Both the position numbers and the translations under genes were made by a program. Positions 9,392 through 17,785 of a stretch of DNA of 64,000 nucleotides are shown here, piece after piece; position 1 is the first letter of the stretch; each line of letters opens with the position of its first letter. Location: assembly GCA_946411635.1 (NCBI GenBank), contig CAMKES010000008.1, forward strand, positions 1 through 64,000, read 5' to 3'. The notes below the pieces were generated by a model. The model searched no databases. It saw nothing but the letters and a program-made list of their open reading frames with translations, and had not been told where the DNA came from. The DNA comes from an uncultured Clostridia bacterium (lineage in GTDB: Bacteria > Bacillota > Clostridia > Christensenellales > CAG-138).

Positions 9392-9976
9392 ATGAGTCAG
9401 GAAACGAAATGGTACGTGGTCCATACCTATTCCGGGTATGAGAACAAGGTCAAGGAAGACCTCATTAAGGCCGTCGACAACGCAGGGCTTTCGGACACGA
9501 TTCTGGAAGTCATGTATCCGACGGAGGAAACCATTGAGATCCTGCCGAACGGAAAACGCAAATCTGTCACCCGAAAGGTCTATCCCGGCTACGTAATGGT
9601 CAAGATGGTCGTTGACGTCGTCGAGAAGGAACGTCCCGAGGAACGCGGCGGCGGCGTATCGCGCGAGCTGGTCATGAATCCGCGCGCATGGTACGTGATC
9701 CGCAACACGCGCGGCGTCACGGGGTTCGTCGGTCCGGGAAGCAAGCCGGTTCCGCTGAAGGATGAAGAGGTCGTCGCGATGGGCGTCGAGCGCATCCCGA
9801 TCGTGCTCAACATCGAAGTCGGCGAAACGGTCCGTGTCGTCTCGGGTCCGCTCGAGAACTTCCTCGGCCGCGTCGACAAGATCGATCCGGAGCGTCAGAA
9901 GGTCAAGCTGTCCGTTTCCATGTTCGGCAGAGAAACCCCCGTAGAACTGGATTTCATCCAGGTACAGAAGCTTTAA
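9392..9976 (+). CDS. nusG: Transcription termination/antitermination factor NusG
   Basis: 194 residues. The NGN domain starts WYVVHTYSGYENKVKEDL. The KOW domain near the C-terminus shows GETVRVVSGPLENFLGRV. NusG binds RNA polymerase and couples it to Rho or the leading ribosome. It starts 5 bp after the secE stop with a weak ribosome-binding site, which suggests coupling. A roughly 15-residue acidic/basic stretch (ERPEERGGG) lengthens a loop of the NGN domain. Confidence 0.96.
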   Translation: MSQETKWYVVHTYSGYENKVKEDLIKAVDNAGLSDTILEVMYPTEETIEILPNGKRKSVTRKVYPGYVMVKMVVDVVEKERPEERGGGVSRELVMNPRAWYVIRNTRGVTGFVGPGSKPVPLKDEEVVAMGVERIPIVLNIEVGETVRVVSGPLENFLGRVDKIDPERQKVKLSVSMFGRETPVELDFIQVQKL

Positions 9977-9996
9977 GGCGCAACGCGCTTTAAACC

Positions 9997-10022
9997 GTGG
10001 GAGGGGAGGCACCCCGCACCAC
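9997..10022 (+). promoter_or_regulatory. Candidate L1-binding leader hairpin before rplK
   Basis: GTGG (9997-10000) pairs with CCAC (10019-10022) and GGGG (10003-10006) with CCCC (10012-10015), separated by an asymmetric internal loop (GA opposite GCA). Two helices around an asymmetric loop resemble the L1 site by which L1 represses its own operon; the position between nusG and rplK fits. Inference only. Confidence 0.5.
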
Positions 10023-10053
10023 AACTATATGAAAAAAGATAGGAGAAACAGCA

Positions 10054-10479
10054 ATGGCAAAGAAGATCACAGGTTATGTGAAGCTGCAGATCCCCGCCGG
10101 CAAGGCAACTCCGGCACCGCCCGTAGGTCCCGCACTGGGCCAGCACGGCGTCAACATCATGGGCTTCTGCAAAGAGTTCAATGAGCGCACGAACAAGCAG
10201 GCGGGTCTCATTATCCCCGTCGTGATCACGGTTTACGCGGATCACAGCTTCTCGTTCATCACCAAGACGCCTCCGGCGGCGGTCCTCATCAAGAAGGCCT
10301 GCAACATCGAAAAGGCGTCCGGCGTTCCGAACAAGAACAAGGTCGCAAAGATCACGAAGGCACAGGTCCGCGAGATCGCGGAGCTGAAAATGCCCGACCT
10401 CAACGCAGCTTCCGTCGAAGCGGCGATGAGCATGGTCGCAGGCACCGCCCGTTCCATGGGCGTTGTCGTCGAGGACTGA
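10054..10479 (+). CDS. rplK: 50S ribosomal protein L11
   Basis: 141 residues, full length. Conserved segments: [28 protein letters not shown] and the C-terminal RNA-binding domain ending [12 protein letters not shown]. It binds the GTPase-associated region of 23S rRNA. The ATG follows AGGAGA. rplA follows after 13 bp. Confidence 0.97.
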   Translation: MAKKITGYVKLQIPAGKATPAPPVGPALGQHGVNIMGFCKEFNERTNKQAGLIIPVVITVYADHSFSFITKTPPAAVLIKKACNIEKASGVPNKNKVAKITKAQVREIAELKMPDLNAASVEAAMSMVAGTARSMGVVVED

Positions 10480-10492
10480 GGAGGAACGAACG

Positions 10493-11182
10493 ATGAAGCA
10501 CGGTAAGAATTATATCGAAAGCAAGAAGCTGATCGACAGCACCAAGCAGTACGACGTCCGCGAGGGCCTCGAAGCGGTGCTCGAGAGCGCAAAAGCCAAG
10601 TTTGATGAGACCATCGAGGTTTCCGTCCGTCTGGGCGTCGACTCCCGTCACGCAGACCAGCAGGTCCGCGGCGCGATCGTTCTGCCGCACGGCACGGGCA
10701 AGACCGTCCGCGTCCTCGTCTTCGCAAAGGCCGACAAGGCCCGTGAAGCGCAGGAGGCAGGCGCAGACTTCGTCGGCGATGAAGACATGGTCAAGAAGAT
10801 CCAGACCGAGAACTGGTTTGGATTCGACGTCTGCGTCGCGACGCCGGACATGATGGGCGTTGTCGGCCGCATCGGCCGCGTCCTCGGCCCGAAGGGCTTG
10901 ATGCCGAACCCGAAGAGCGGTACCGTCACCATGGACGTTGCCAAGGCGGTTCATGACATCAAAGCCGGTAAGGTTGAGTACCGCGTCGACAAGACCAACA
11001 TCATCCACTGCCCGATCGGCAAGAAGTCCTTCGGCGTCGACAAGCTCGAAGAGAACCTCAACACCCTGATGGACGCGATCATCAAGGCGAAGCCGGCAGC
11101 GGCGAAGGGAACTTACATCAAGAGCCTCGTCGTGTCTTCCACGATGGGCCCGGGCGTCAAGTTCAACTCCCTCAAGTTCTGA
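10493..11182 (+). CDS. rplA: 50S ribosomal protein L1
   Basis: 229 residues. The ATG at 10493 is chosen because GAGGAGGAA lies just before it; an upstream in-frame start overlaps rplK. Signature region [17 protein letters not shown] is present, then the C-terminal NSLKF. L1 binds 23S rRNA at the E-site stalk and its own mRNA leader. A terminator follows at once: rplJ and rplL, usually next, are absent here. Confidence 0.97.
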   Translation: MKHGKNYIESKKLIDSTKQYDVREGLEAVLESAKAKFDETIEVSVRLGVDSRHADQQVRGAIVLPHGTGKTVRVLVFAKADKAREAQEAGADFVGDEDMVKKIQTENWFGFDVCVATPDMMGVVGRIGRVLGPKGLMPNPKSGTVTMDVAKAVHDIKAGKVEYRVDKTNIIHCPIGKKSFGVDKLEENLNTLMDAIIKAKPAAAKGTYIKSLVVSSTMGPGVKFNSLKF

Positions 11183-11195
11183 GAATTGAACTCCG

Positions 11196-11224
11196 AAAGA
11201 GACGGTGTATGCCGTCTCTTTTTT
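11196..11224 (+). terminator. Terminator after rplA
   Basis: AAAGAGACGG (11196-11205) with CCGTCTCTTT and a T-run; perfect stem. It ends the ribosomal-protein operon before rplJL would normally appear. Confidence 0.9.
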
Positions 11225-11225
11225 G

Positions 11226-11255
11226 TTGCGCGCGGACAATGCGGTATGATATACT
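11226..11255 (+). promoter_or_regulatory. Promoter of the M3 peptidase gene
   Basis: TTGCGC (11226-11231), 18-bp spacer, TATACT (11250-11255) with an extended -10 TG one base upstream. Confidence 0.55.
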
Positions 11256-11284
11256 GTTCATATATCAACAGGAGGACAAACGAC

Positions 11285-12961
11285 ATGTGGAAATTTTCCG
11301 AACTCCCCTATGAACGCGTGGACGTCGACGCCTTTATCGCGGACGGCCTGAAGCGGATCGAAGCGTTTGAGAACGCAAAGACCGCCGACGAAGCGATCGC
11401 GGCGTATTACGCGATGGACGAGGCGATGCAGAAGGTTGCGACGCAGTTCACGATCTCGCACATCCGCCACGACGTGAACACGAAGGATCCGTTCTATGAC
11501 GCCGAGCAGACGTATTACGATCAGAACCTTTCGAAGACGATCGTTCTCAACGTGCGCAAGCTCAACGCGATGGTAAAGCATCCGTTCCGCAAGGAACTCG
11601 AGGCCGCGCTCGGCCGGATCGTCTTTACGGAAGCGGACGCGCAGGTCAAGCTCGCCGACGAGCGCCTGATCCCCGGCATGACCGAGGAGCAGATGCTGAA
11701 GAGCCGGTACAGCAAGATCACCGCGGGTTGCACGACCGAGTACATGGGCGAGACCTGCAATTTCTACGGACTCCTGAAGTTCATGCAGGATCCGGACCGC
11801 AAGGTGCGCGAGGGCGCGTTCCGGAAATGGGCGGCGCTGTACGCCGGCATCGCGGATGAACTCGACGACATCTATGACCGGATGGTCAAGGTCCGCACCG
11901 AACAGGCGAAGCTGATCGGCTTCGAAAACTACGTCCCGTTCGCCTATCTCAACCGCGGACGCTACGACTACACCAAGGAAGACGTGGAACGCTTTCGCGA
12001 AGGCGTCAAGCGGTACGTCGTGCCGGCGGTCGCGCGGATCCACGAGCGGCAGGCGAAGCGCATCGGCGTGGAGAAGCTGCGCTACTACGACGAATCCTTC
12101 TGCTATCCCGAGGGCAATCCCATGCCGCACGGCACCGAGGCGGAAATGGTCAAAGCCGCGCAGGAGATGTATCGCGAACTGAGCCCCGAGACCGGCGAGT
12201 TCTTCGACTTCATGGTCGAGCATCAGCTGTTCGATCTCACCTCGCGTCCCGGCAAGCATATGGGCGGCTACTGCACCGGACTTCCCACGCTGAAAGCGCC
12301 GTTCATCTTCTCGAACTTCAACGGCACCTCCGCCGACGTCGACGTGCTCACGCACGAGGCGGGGCACGCGTTCCAGGCGTACGTCGCGGCAAATTCGATC
12401 CGGCTTTCCGAGGTCCGGCAGGCGCCGATCGAGGTCTGCGAGATCCATTCGATGTCCATGGAGCACTTCACCTATCCGTGGATGGACAAGTTCTTCGGCG
12501 ACGACGCGCCCAGATACCGCGAAGCGCATCTTTCCGCCGCGCTTGCGACGATCCCGTACCTCACGATGGTCGACGAGTTCCAGCACAGCGTCTATGAAAA
12601 GCCCGAAATGACGCGCGACGAGCGCTACGCCGTGTGGCATGAGCTCGAGCAGGCGTATCTTCCGTGGCGCGACTACGACGGCGACGCCTTCCTCGAGAAG
12701 GGCGGCTTCTGGATGCAGAAGCAGCACATCTTCCTGTATCCGTTCTACTACGTCGACTATGCGCTGGCGCAGATGGGCGCGTTCGATTTCTTCCTCCGCA
12801 TGCGCGAGGACCGCAAACGCGCGTGGAACGATTATCTCAACCTCTGCAAGGCGGGCGGCACGGTCGGCTATTTCGACCTTCTGAAGGTCGGCAACCTCCG
12901 CAATCCCTTTGCGGAGAACACCGTGAAGGACATCACCGAAGCGATCGAAGCGCTTCTTTGA
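11285..12961 (+). CDS. pepF: M3 family oligoendopeptidase (PepF-like)
   Basis: 558-residue cytoplasmic zinc endopeptidase that degrades short peptides, a natural partner of the peptide transporter. The zinc motif HEAGH begins at residue 357 (from 12353), and the third ligand is expected in EVCEIHSMSMEH just after. The ATG at 11285 follows ACAGGAGGACAAACGAC, so the longer open frame upstream is not used. It stands alone between its own promoter and a terminator. Length matches the shorter M3 oligoendopeptidase subgroup. Confidence 0.92.
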   Translation: MWKFSELPYERVDVDAFIADGLKRIEAFENAKTADEAIAAYYAMDEAMQKVATQFTISHIRHDVNTKDPFYDAEQTYYDQNLSKTIVLNVRKLNAMVKHPFRKELEAALGRIVFTEADAQVKLADERLIPGMTEEQMLKSRYSKITAGCTTEYMGETCNFYGLLKFMQDPDRKVREGAFRKWAALYAGIADELDDIYDRMVKVRTEQAKLIGFENYVPFAYLNRGRYDYTKEDVERFREGVKRYVVPAVARIHERQAKRIGVEKLRYYDESFCYPEGNPMPHGTEAEMVKAAQEMYRELSPETGEFFDFMVEHQLFDLTSRPGKHMGGYCTGLPTLKAPFIFSNFNGTSADVDVLTHEAGHAFQAYVAANSIRLSEVRQAPIEVCEIHSMSMEHFTYPWMDKFFGDDAPRYREAHLSAALATIPYLTMVDEFQHSVYEKPEMTRDERYAVWHELEQAYLPWRDYDGDAFLEKGGFWMQKQHIFLYPFYYVDYALAQMGAFDFFLRMREDRKRAWNDYLNLCKAGGTVGYFDLLKVGNLRNPFAENTVKDITEAIEALL

Positions 12962-12975
12962 GAAAGAACCGAATA

Positions 12976-13003
12976 CGGGGCGGGGAACCGCCCCTCGTTT
13001 TTT
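12976..13003 (+). terminator. Terminator after pepF
   Basis: GGGGCGG / CCGCCCC stem with a short loop followed by TCGTTTTTT. Confidence 0.85.
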
Positions 13004-13045
13004 GCATATAATTATAATAATATACATATATCAAATATACTTTTA

Positions 13046-13075
13046 TTGACATAGCAGCCCGCGCTGTGTTAGAAT
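13046..13075 (+). promoter_or_regulatory. Promoter of the ECF S-component gene
   Basis: TTGACA (13046-13051), 18-bp spacer, TAGAAT (13070-13075). Predicted RNA start near 13082 leaves about 25 nt before the ATG, so there is no room for a riboswitch. Confidence 0.65.
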
Positions 13076-13107
13076 CGACACAGTGCTATGAAAGGTATCT
13101 TACGCGA

Positions 13108-14106
13108 ATGCATACAAAGATGAAATCACATGAATCGATCCGGCGGCTGACGGTGGCGGCAATGCTGACGGCGATCGCCTGGGTCCTGCAGCTGATCGAG
13201 ATCTCGGTTCCGTTCTTGGTGCCGGGGTTTATCAAGTTCGATCTGTCCGATCTGCCTGCGCTGATCGGCGCGTTTTCACTCGGTCCGTGGTGGGGCGTAT
13301 TCATCCAGCTCGCAAAAAATCTCCTGCATCTGCCGTTCTTTTTCGGAAGCTCCTTCGGCGTAGGCGAAATGAACAATTTCCTGCTCGGCGGCATCTTTGT
13401 TCTGATCGCCGGTCTCATCTATCATCATCGGAAGACGCGTAAAAATGCGATCATCGGTTCCGTGCTCGGCGCAGTCTGCATGGCGCTCGTCAGCATGCCG
13501 CTGAACTACTTTGTCACCTATCCGCTGTATTTTCAGCTGATGATTGCGAAGGAAACCGTCATCGGAATGTATACGGCGATCCTGCAGCCTGCGGCATACG
13601 TTCCGACCGCCGATCCGCTGTTCAACTGTCTTTTGATCTTCAACGTGCCGTTCACGCTCGTCAAAGGGCTTCTGAACGTGCTGATCTGCTATCTGATCTA
13701 CAAGCCGCTGTCGAAGACGGTGCTGAGCAAGGAGCTGCTGTCGGAGGAGACGCTGAACGTCGTCGACCGCAAAAAGCGGAAGCGCAATCTGTGGATCCTC
13801 ACGGTTATCGGAATTGCGCTTCTTGTCATTCAGGCGTTTTTGTGGGCGGTCGAGCTGTTTCCCGAGACGTTCGCGTTCGCCGAACCCGTTGTGAAGCTGA
13901 CCGGCGCGATGCAGAAACTGCTTGCGGATCCGGAAAAGACCTGGATCCTGAAGGCTGCCGTCGTGGCGGCGTTCCACGCCGCCGGCGTCGCGGGACTGCT
14001 GTGCGTGATCCTCGGCGCGATCAACCTCGGACGGCTGAAAAAACAGCACGCGGAAGACGCGGCGGAAGACGCGAATTCTGCGGAATCACTTGATAATCCC
14101 ATGTAA
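13108..14106 (+). CDS. ECF transporter S component, riboflavin (RibU)-like
   Basis: 332-residue membrane protein. The first 200 residues form the S-component fold with about six helices. The RibU-like signature KFDLSDLPALIGAF is followed by GVFIQLAKNLLHL. S components bind a vitamin and share the EcfAAT energising module, not in this window. The last 130 residues add two helices (about 222-246 and 290-320) separated by polar stretches, longer than classical RibU (about 190-200). Start: ATG at 13108 lies inside the predicted transcript; a second in-frame ATG is at 13120. Substrate is inferred. Confidence 0.72.
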   Translation: MHTKMKSHESIRRLTVAAMLTAIAWVLQLIEISVPFLVPGFIKFDLSDLPALIGAFSLGPWWGVFIQLAKNLLHLPFFFGSSFGVGEMNNFLLGGIFVLIAGLIYHHRKTRKNAIIGSVLGAVCMALVSMPLNYFVTYPLYFQLMIAKETVIGMYTAILQPAAYVPTADPLFNCLLIFNVPFTLVKGLLNVLICYLIYKPLSKTVLSKELLSEETLNVVDRKKRKRNLWILTVIGIALLVIQAFLWAVELFPETFAFAEPVVKLTGAMQKLLADPEKTWILKAAVVAAFHAAGVAGLLCVILGAINLGRLKKQHAEDAAEDANSAESLDNPM

Positions 14107-14118
14107 ATTTGTTATACT
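14090..14118 (+). promoter_or_regulatory. Promoter of the lysR-cyclophilin-prfB group
   Basis: TTGATA (14090-14095), exactly 17 bp, TATACT (14113-14118). It overlaps the end of the S-component gene. Confidence 0.7.
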
Positions 14119-14153
14119 GATTAGTACCGTAGATCGATCAAAAGGAAGCCGGT

Positions 14154-15086
14154 ATGAACCTCGCCTATTACGCGAATTACGTGATCATCGTGGAGGAAGG
14201 GAGCCTCACCGCGGCGGCCCGCAAGCTCCGCATCGCGCAGCCCGCCCTGAGCAACCAGATCAAGGCGCTCGAGACGGCGTACGGCGCGCGGCTGTTTTAC
14301 CGCGGCGCGCGCAAGCTGGAGCTGACCGACGCGGGCAGGATCCTTTATCGGAAGGCGAAATGCATGATCGAGGTCGAGACCGCGGCGCGCAACGAGATCG
14401 CGTCCGGGTTCGGCGGCACGAAGGGCACGCTGAAGATCGGCATCACCTCGTCGTTTGAGAACGGACGGATCCTGGACGCGCTGACGGCGTTTTCGGACCG
14501 GTATCCGGAGACTGAGATCCACGTGTACGAGGCGGAGTTTCCGGAGCTCGTCAAGAAGCTGCAGAACGGCAAGGTCGAAGCGATCTTCGTTCGCCCGGTC
14601 CGCAGCGACGTCGAGAATCTCGAGGTGCTGTACACGCAACCGGACACGCTGGTCGCGGCGTATCTGCCGGACGCGTTCTTTGCAAAAGACCCCTGCGGCA
14701 CGGTCACGTTCGAACGGCTCGCCGACCTTCCGCTTTCCCTGCTGGAACGCAGTCTGCCGGCGTTTTCGAACGCGTTCCGCGAAAAGGAGCTCGCGCTCTC
14801 GCCGAAATACGTCAGCACGCGCATGCAGGTCGCGCTGAACTGGGCGCGCGCGGGCAAGGCGGTCGCGCTGGTGCCGAAGAGCGCCACGGAGGAGCTCGGC
14901 TTCACCGATCTCGCGCTGAAGACCGTTTCGGACAGCGACATGCTCGTTCCGGCGATGACGATCATCGCGCAGAAGCGCAAATACCGTTCGCGCGTTGTCA
15001 ACAATTTCCTGGCGCTGCTTTCGGAGCAGTACGGGATCGCGTACCGCGAGCCGTCGGAAGAACCGGAAAACGAAAAAGGAGAATGA
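14154..15086 (+). CDS. LysR family transcriptional regulator
   Basis: 310 residues. Winged helix-turn-helix at about 1-60 (VEEGSLTAAARKL, QPALSNQIKALE), linker helix, then a periplasmic-binding-like effector domain at about 90-295. The ATG follows AAAGGAAGCC. The stop overlaps the start region of the cyclophilin gene (ATGA). No structural gene for a pathway is adjacent, so its effector and targets are unknown; it may regulate itself or the upstream transporter gene. Confidence 0.9.
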   Translation: MNLAYYANYVIIVEEGSLTAAARKLRIAQPALSNQIKALETAYGARLFYRGARKLELTDAGRILYRKAKCMIEVETAARNEIASGFGGTKGTLKIGITSSFENGRILDALTAFSDRYPETEIHVYEAEFPELVKKLQNGKVEAIFVRPVRSDVENLEVLYTQPDTLVAAYLPDAFFAKDPCGTVTFERLADLPLSLLERSLPAFSNAFREKELALSPKYVSTRMQVALNWARAGKAVALVPKSATEELGFTDLALKTVSDSDMLVPAMTIIAQKRKYRSRVVNNFLALLSEQYGIAYREPSEEPENEKGE

Positions 15087-15088
15087 CC

Positions 15089-15814
15089 ATGAAACGCTTT
15101 GTATTGATCATCACGGCGGCGCTGCTGCTCTTTGCCGCGGTTGGCTGCTCGCAAGCCTACGCAAACTCGACCGGCTCGAAGGAATTCACGGGCAAGACCG
15201 AAGAATCCGCCGCACAGGCAACCGAATCGCCCGTGACGGAAGCGCCGGCAACGGAAGAACCCAAGAATACAGAGGAGGACACGAACGTGAATCAGAACCC
15301 CATTGTAACGATCACCATGCAGGACGGCGGCGTCATGAAACTGGAACTGTATCCGGACGTTGCGCCGAACACGGTCAAAAACTTTATCGCGCTTGCTAAT
15401 GCCGGCTTTTACGACGGGCTGATCTTCCACCGCGTCATTGCGGGCTTTATGATCCAGGGCGGCTGTTACGATGCGGAAGGCATGCCGCATGAAACGGACT
15501 ATTCGATCAAGGGTGAGTTCGCGAGCAACGGCTTTACAAACGACCTCAAGCACACGCGCGGCGTGATCTCGATGGCGCGTACGCAGATTCGCGATTCCGC
15601 ATGCAGCCAGTTCTTTATCATGCATAAGGACGCGCCGCATCTGGACGGCGAATACGCGGCGTTCGGTATGCTCTTGGAGGGCTTTGACGTGCTGGACAGC
15701 ATCGCGACAGTGCAGACCGGCCGCAACGACGTTCCGATCGTATTCCCCGTAATCGAATCGATCCGCGTCGAGACGTTCGGCGTCGATTACGGCGAGCCCG
15801 AAAAGATTCAGTAA
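15089..15814 (+). CDS. Cyclophilin-type peptidyl-prolyl isomerase, lipoprotein
   Basis: 241 residues. Lipoprotein signal with lipobox FAAVGC (Cys about residue 14-15), a Thr/Glu/Pro-rich linker to about residue 70, then a cyclophilin domain. Core motifs: APNTVKNFIALA, FHRVIAGFMIQGG and SACSQFFIMH. Anchored outside the membrane, it should speed folding of secreted proteins. The ATG at 15089 gives better spacing from AAAAAGGA than the ATG at 15083. prfB follows after 13 bp. Confidence 0.92.
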   Translation: MKRFVLIITAALLLFAAVGCSQAYANSTGSKEFTGKTEESAAQATESPVTEAPATEEPKNTEEDTNVNQNPIVTITMQDGGVMKLELYPDVAPNTVKNFIALANAGFYDGLIFHRVIAGFMIQGGCYDAEGMPHETDYSIKGEFASNGFTNDLKHTRGVISMARTQIRDSACSQFFIMHKDAPHLDGEYAAFGMLLEGFDVLDSIATVQTGRNDVPIVFPVIESIRVETFGVDYGEPEKIQ

Positions 15815-15827
15815 TTCCGGAGGAACC

Positions 15828-16928
15828 ATGCTGGTACTGGACGAATACAAAATGCAGCTCGGCGCGTTGAACGAAACGCTCGCGCTCGCACATAAACAGA
15901 TGAACGCCGATGCGCTGAAGGACGAGCTCAAAACGCTCGAAGCGCAGATGGGCGAGACCGATTTCTGGAACGACGTCGAAAACGCCAACAAGATCACGGC
16001 GCGCGTCAAGGCGATCAAGAGCAAGCTCGAACGCCTCGAAAAGCTCGACGGGCAGAGCGAGGACATCGAAACGCTGATCGAGATGGCGGAGGAAGAGGAC
16101 GACGCGAGCCTCGTTGAGGAGCTCAAAAACGAGCTGAAGAGCTTCGACGATAAGATGACTGCCCTGCGGCTCGAAATGCTCTTAAAAGGCCCGTACGACA
16201 GCTCTAACGCCATCCTGTCGCTGCACGCGGGCGCGGGCGGCACGGAGGCGCAGGACTGGACCGAGATGCTCTACCGCATGTACACGCGCTACTGCGAGAA
16301 GCGCGGCTGGACCGTCAAGGAGCTCGACCTTCTGGACGGCGACGAGGCGGGCATCAAGTCCGTCACGTTTGAGGTCGAGGGCGAGAATGCCTACGGCTAT
16401 CTGAAGGCCGAAAAGGGCGTGCACCGTCTCGTGCGGATCTCGCCGTTCGACGCGAGCGCAAGACGGCACACTTCGTTTTCGTCGCTCGACGTCACGCCAA
16501 TCTTCGAGGAGGACGATACGAGCATCAAGATCGAGCCGGATGAGATCCGCGTGGATACCTACCGCTCCGGCGGCGCGGGCGGGCAGAACGTCAACAAGGT
16601 CAGCTCCGCGATCCGCATCACGCACCTGGCGACCGGCATCGTCGTGCAGTGCCAGAACGAGCGCAGCCAGCTGCAGAACAAGGAGATGGCGATGCGCATC
16701 CTGAAGGGCAAACTGCTCGAACTGCAGGAGCGCGAGCGCGAACAGCAGATGCAGGAGATCAAGGGCGAAATGAAGAAGATCGAATGGGGCAGTCAGATCC
16801 GCTCCTACGTCTTCCAGCCGTATACGCTGGTCAAGGATCACCGCACCGGCGCGGAGAACGGCAACATCCAGGCGGTCATGGACGGTGATCTCGACCTGTT
16901 CATCTCCGCATATCTGACACAGTCTTAA
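15828..16928 (+). CDS. prfB: Peptide chain release factor 2 (no programmed frameshift)
   Basis: 366 residues. RF2 rather than RF1 because the stop-codon tripeptide is SPF (about residue 205); it reads UGA and UAA. The GGQ peptidyl-hydrolysis motif lies in RSGGAGGQNVNK near residue 250. The frame is continuous from MLVLDEYK; the in-frame UGA and slippery CUU that control RF2 synthesis in many bacteria are absent. The ATG follows GGAGGAACC. A terminator follows. Confidence 0.96.
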   Translation: MLVLDEYKMQLGALNETLALAHKQMNADALKDELKTLEAQMGETDFWNDVENANKITARVKAIKSKLERLEKLDGQSEDIETLIEMAEEEDDASLVEELKNELKSFDDKMTALRLEMLLKGPYDSSNAILSLHAGAGGTEAQDWTEMLYRMYTRYCEKRGWTVKELDLLDGDEAGIKSVTFEVEGENAYGYLKAEKGVHRLVRISPFDASARRHTSFSSLDVTPIFEEDDTSIKIEPDEIRVDTYRSGGAGGQNVNKVSSAIRITHLATGIVVQCQNERSQLQNKEMAMRILKGKLLELQEREREQQMQEIKGEMKKIEWGSQIRSYVFQPYTLVKDHRTGAENGNIQAVMDGDLDLFISAYLTQS

Positions 16929-16933
16929 CGCAC

Positions 16934-16960
16934 GGGCGCCTCGAACGGGGCGCCTTTTTT
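16934..16960 (+). terminator. Terminator after prfB
   Basis: GGGCGCC (16934-16940) and GGGCGCC (16948-16954) form a stem with one mismatch at its edge, followed by six T. Confidence 0.85.
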
Positions 16961-16970
16961 CGGAGGATCT

Positions 16971-17696
16971 ATGAAAAAACCGCTGATCGGCGTTACGCCG
17001 CTGCTGGACCGCGGACGCGATTCGTACTGGATGCTGCCGGGGTATTTTCTGGCGCTCGAAGAGGCCGGCGCCGTGCCGGTCATGCTGCCGCTGACCGACG
17101 ATACGGAAGCGCTTACGCGCCTTTCGGGCACGCTCGACGGGTTTCTGATCGCGGGCGGGCAGGACGTTTCGCCGTCCGTGTACGGCGAGGAAACGCGGCC
17201 CGTGTGCAAGGAGGTTTGCCCCGAACGCGATGCGATGGAAACGGCGCTTTTGCGGCTTCTGTGGGAGGCGGACAAGCCCGTGTTCGGCATCTGCAGGGGA
17301 CTGCAGATCCTGAACGCGCACCTCGGCGGAACGCTCTTTCAGGACCTCGACGCCGAGCATCCCTCGGACGTCAACCACCGCATGGCGGCGCCGTACGACC
17401 GCGCGGAGCATCCGGTCGCGCTCATAAAGGACGCGCCGCTTTCCCCGCTTCTCGGGTCGGAAACGATCGGCGTCAACAGCTGTCACCATCAGTCGATCCG
17501 AACGCTTGCGCCGTGCCTGCGGCCCATGGCGGTCGCGCCGGACGGGCTCGTCGAAGCCGTTTACGCGCCCGGGAAGCGCTTCGTCTGGGCGGTGCAGTGG
17601 CATCCGGAGTTCTTCTTCCGCAGGGACGAGAACAGCCGCAGGCTCTTTTCCGCGTTCGTTTCCGCCGCACGGGCGGAAATTTGCGGCGATTCGTGA
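16971..17696 (+). CDS. Gamma-glutamyl-gamma-aminobutyrate hydrolase-like class I amidotransferase (peptidase C26)
   Basis: 241 residues, typical length. Nucleophile Cys in FGICRGLQ, oxyanion segment IAGGQDVSP, and catalytic His-Glu in VQWHPEFF. Members cleave gamma-glutamyl amides such as gamma-glutamyl-GABA (PuuD) or related amides. No polyamine genes are nearby, so the substrate stays open. The ATG follows CGGAGGATCT, only 10 bp after the prfB terminator T-run, so readthrough may drive it. Confidence 0.87.
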   Translation: MKKPLIGVTPLLDRGRDSYWMLPGYFLALEEAGAVPVMLPLTDDTEALTRLSGTLDGFLIAGGQDVSPSVYGEETRPVCKEVCPERDAMETALLRLLWEADKPVFGICRGLQILNAHLGGTLFQDLDAEHPSDVNHRMAAPYDRAEHPVALIKDAPLSPLLGSETIGVNSCHHQSIRTLAPCLRPMAVAPDGLVEAVYAPGKRFVWAVQWHPEFFFRRDENSRRLFSAFVSAARAEICGDS

Positions 17697-17733
17697 AAAA
17701 AGGACGCAGACGCTTTTCATCCGGGATCGGATA

Positions 17734-17742
17734 TGGTATACT
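17734..17742 (+). promoter_or_regulatory. Extended -10 element for the LRR protein gene
   Basis: TGGTATACT at 17734-17742; no good -35 hexamer at the expected distance, consistent with an extended -10 promoter. Confidence 0.5.
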
Positions 17743-17785
17743 ATTTCCGAAAGGAATCGTTTTCAAAAAAGAAAGGGGGAGAATC

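Noticed and set aside
13076..13107. FMN riboswitch before the RibU-like gene
   Set aside because: Only about 25 nt lie between predicted start and ATG; none of the conserved elements is present.
17204..17785. Upstream extension of the LRR protein frame
   Set aside because: Overlaps the amidotransferase gene in another frame; the proper start at 17786 has a strong ribosome-binding site and promoter.
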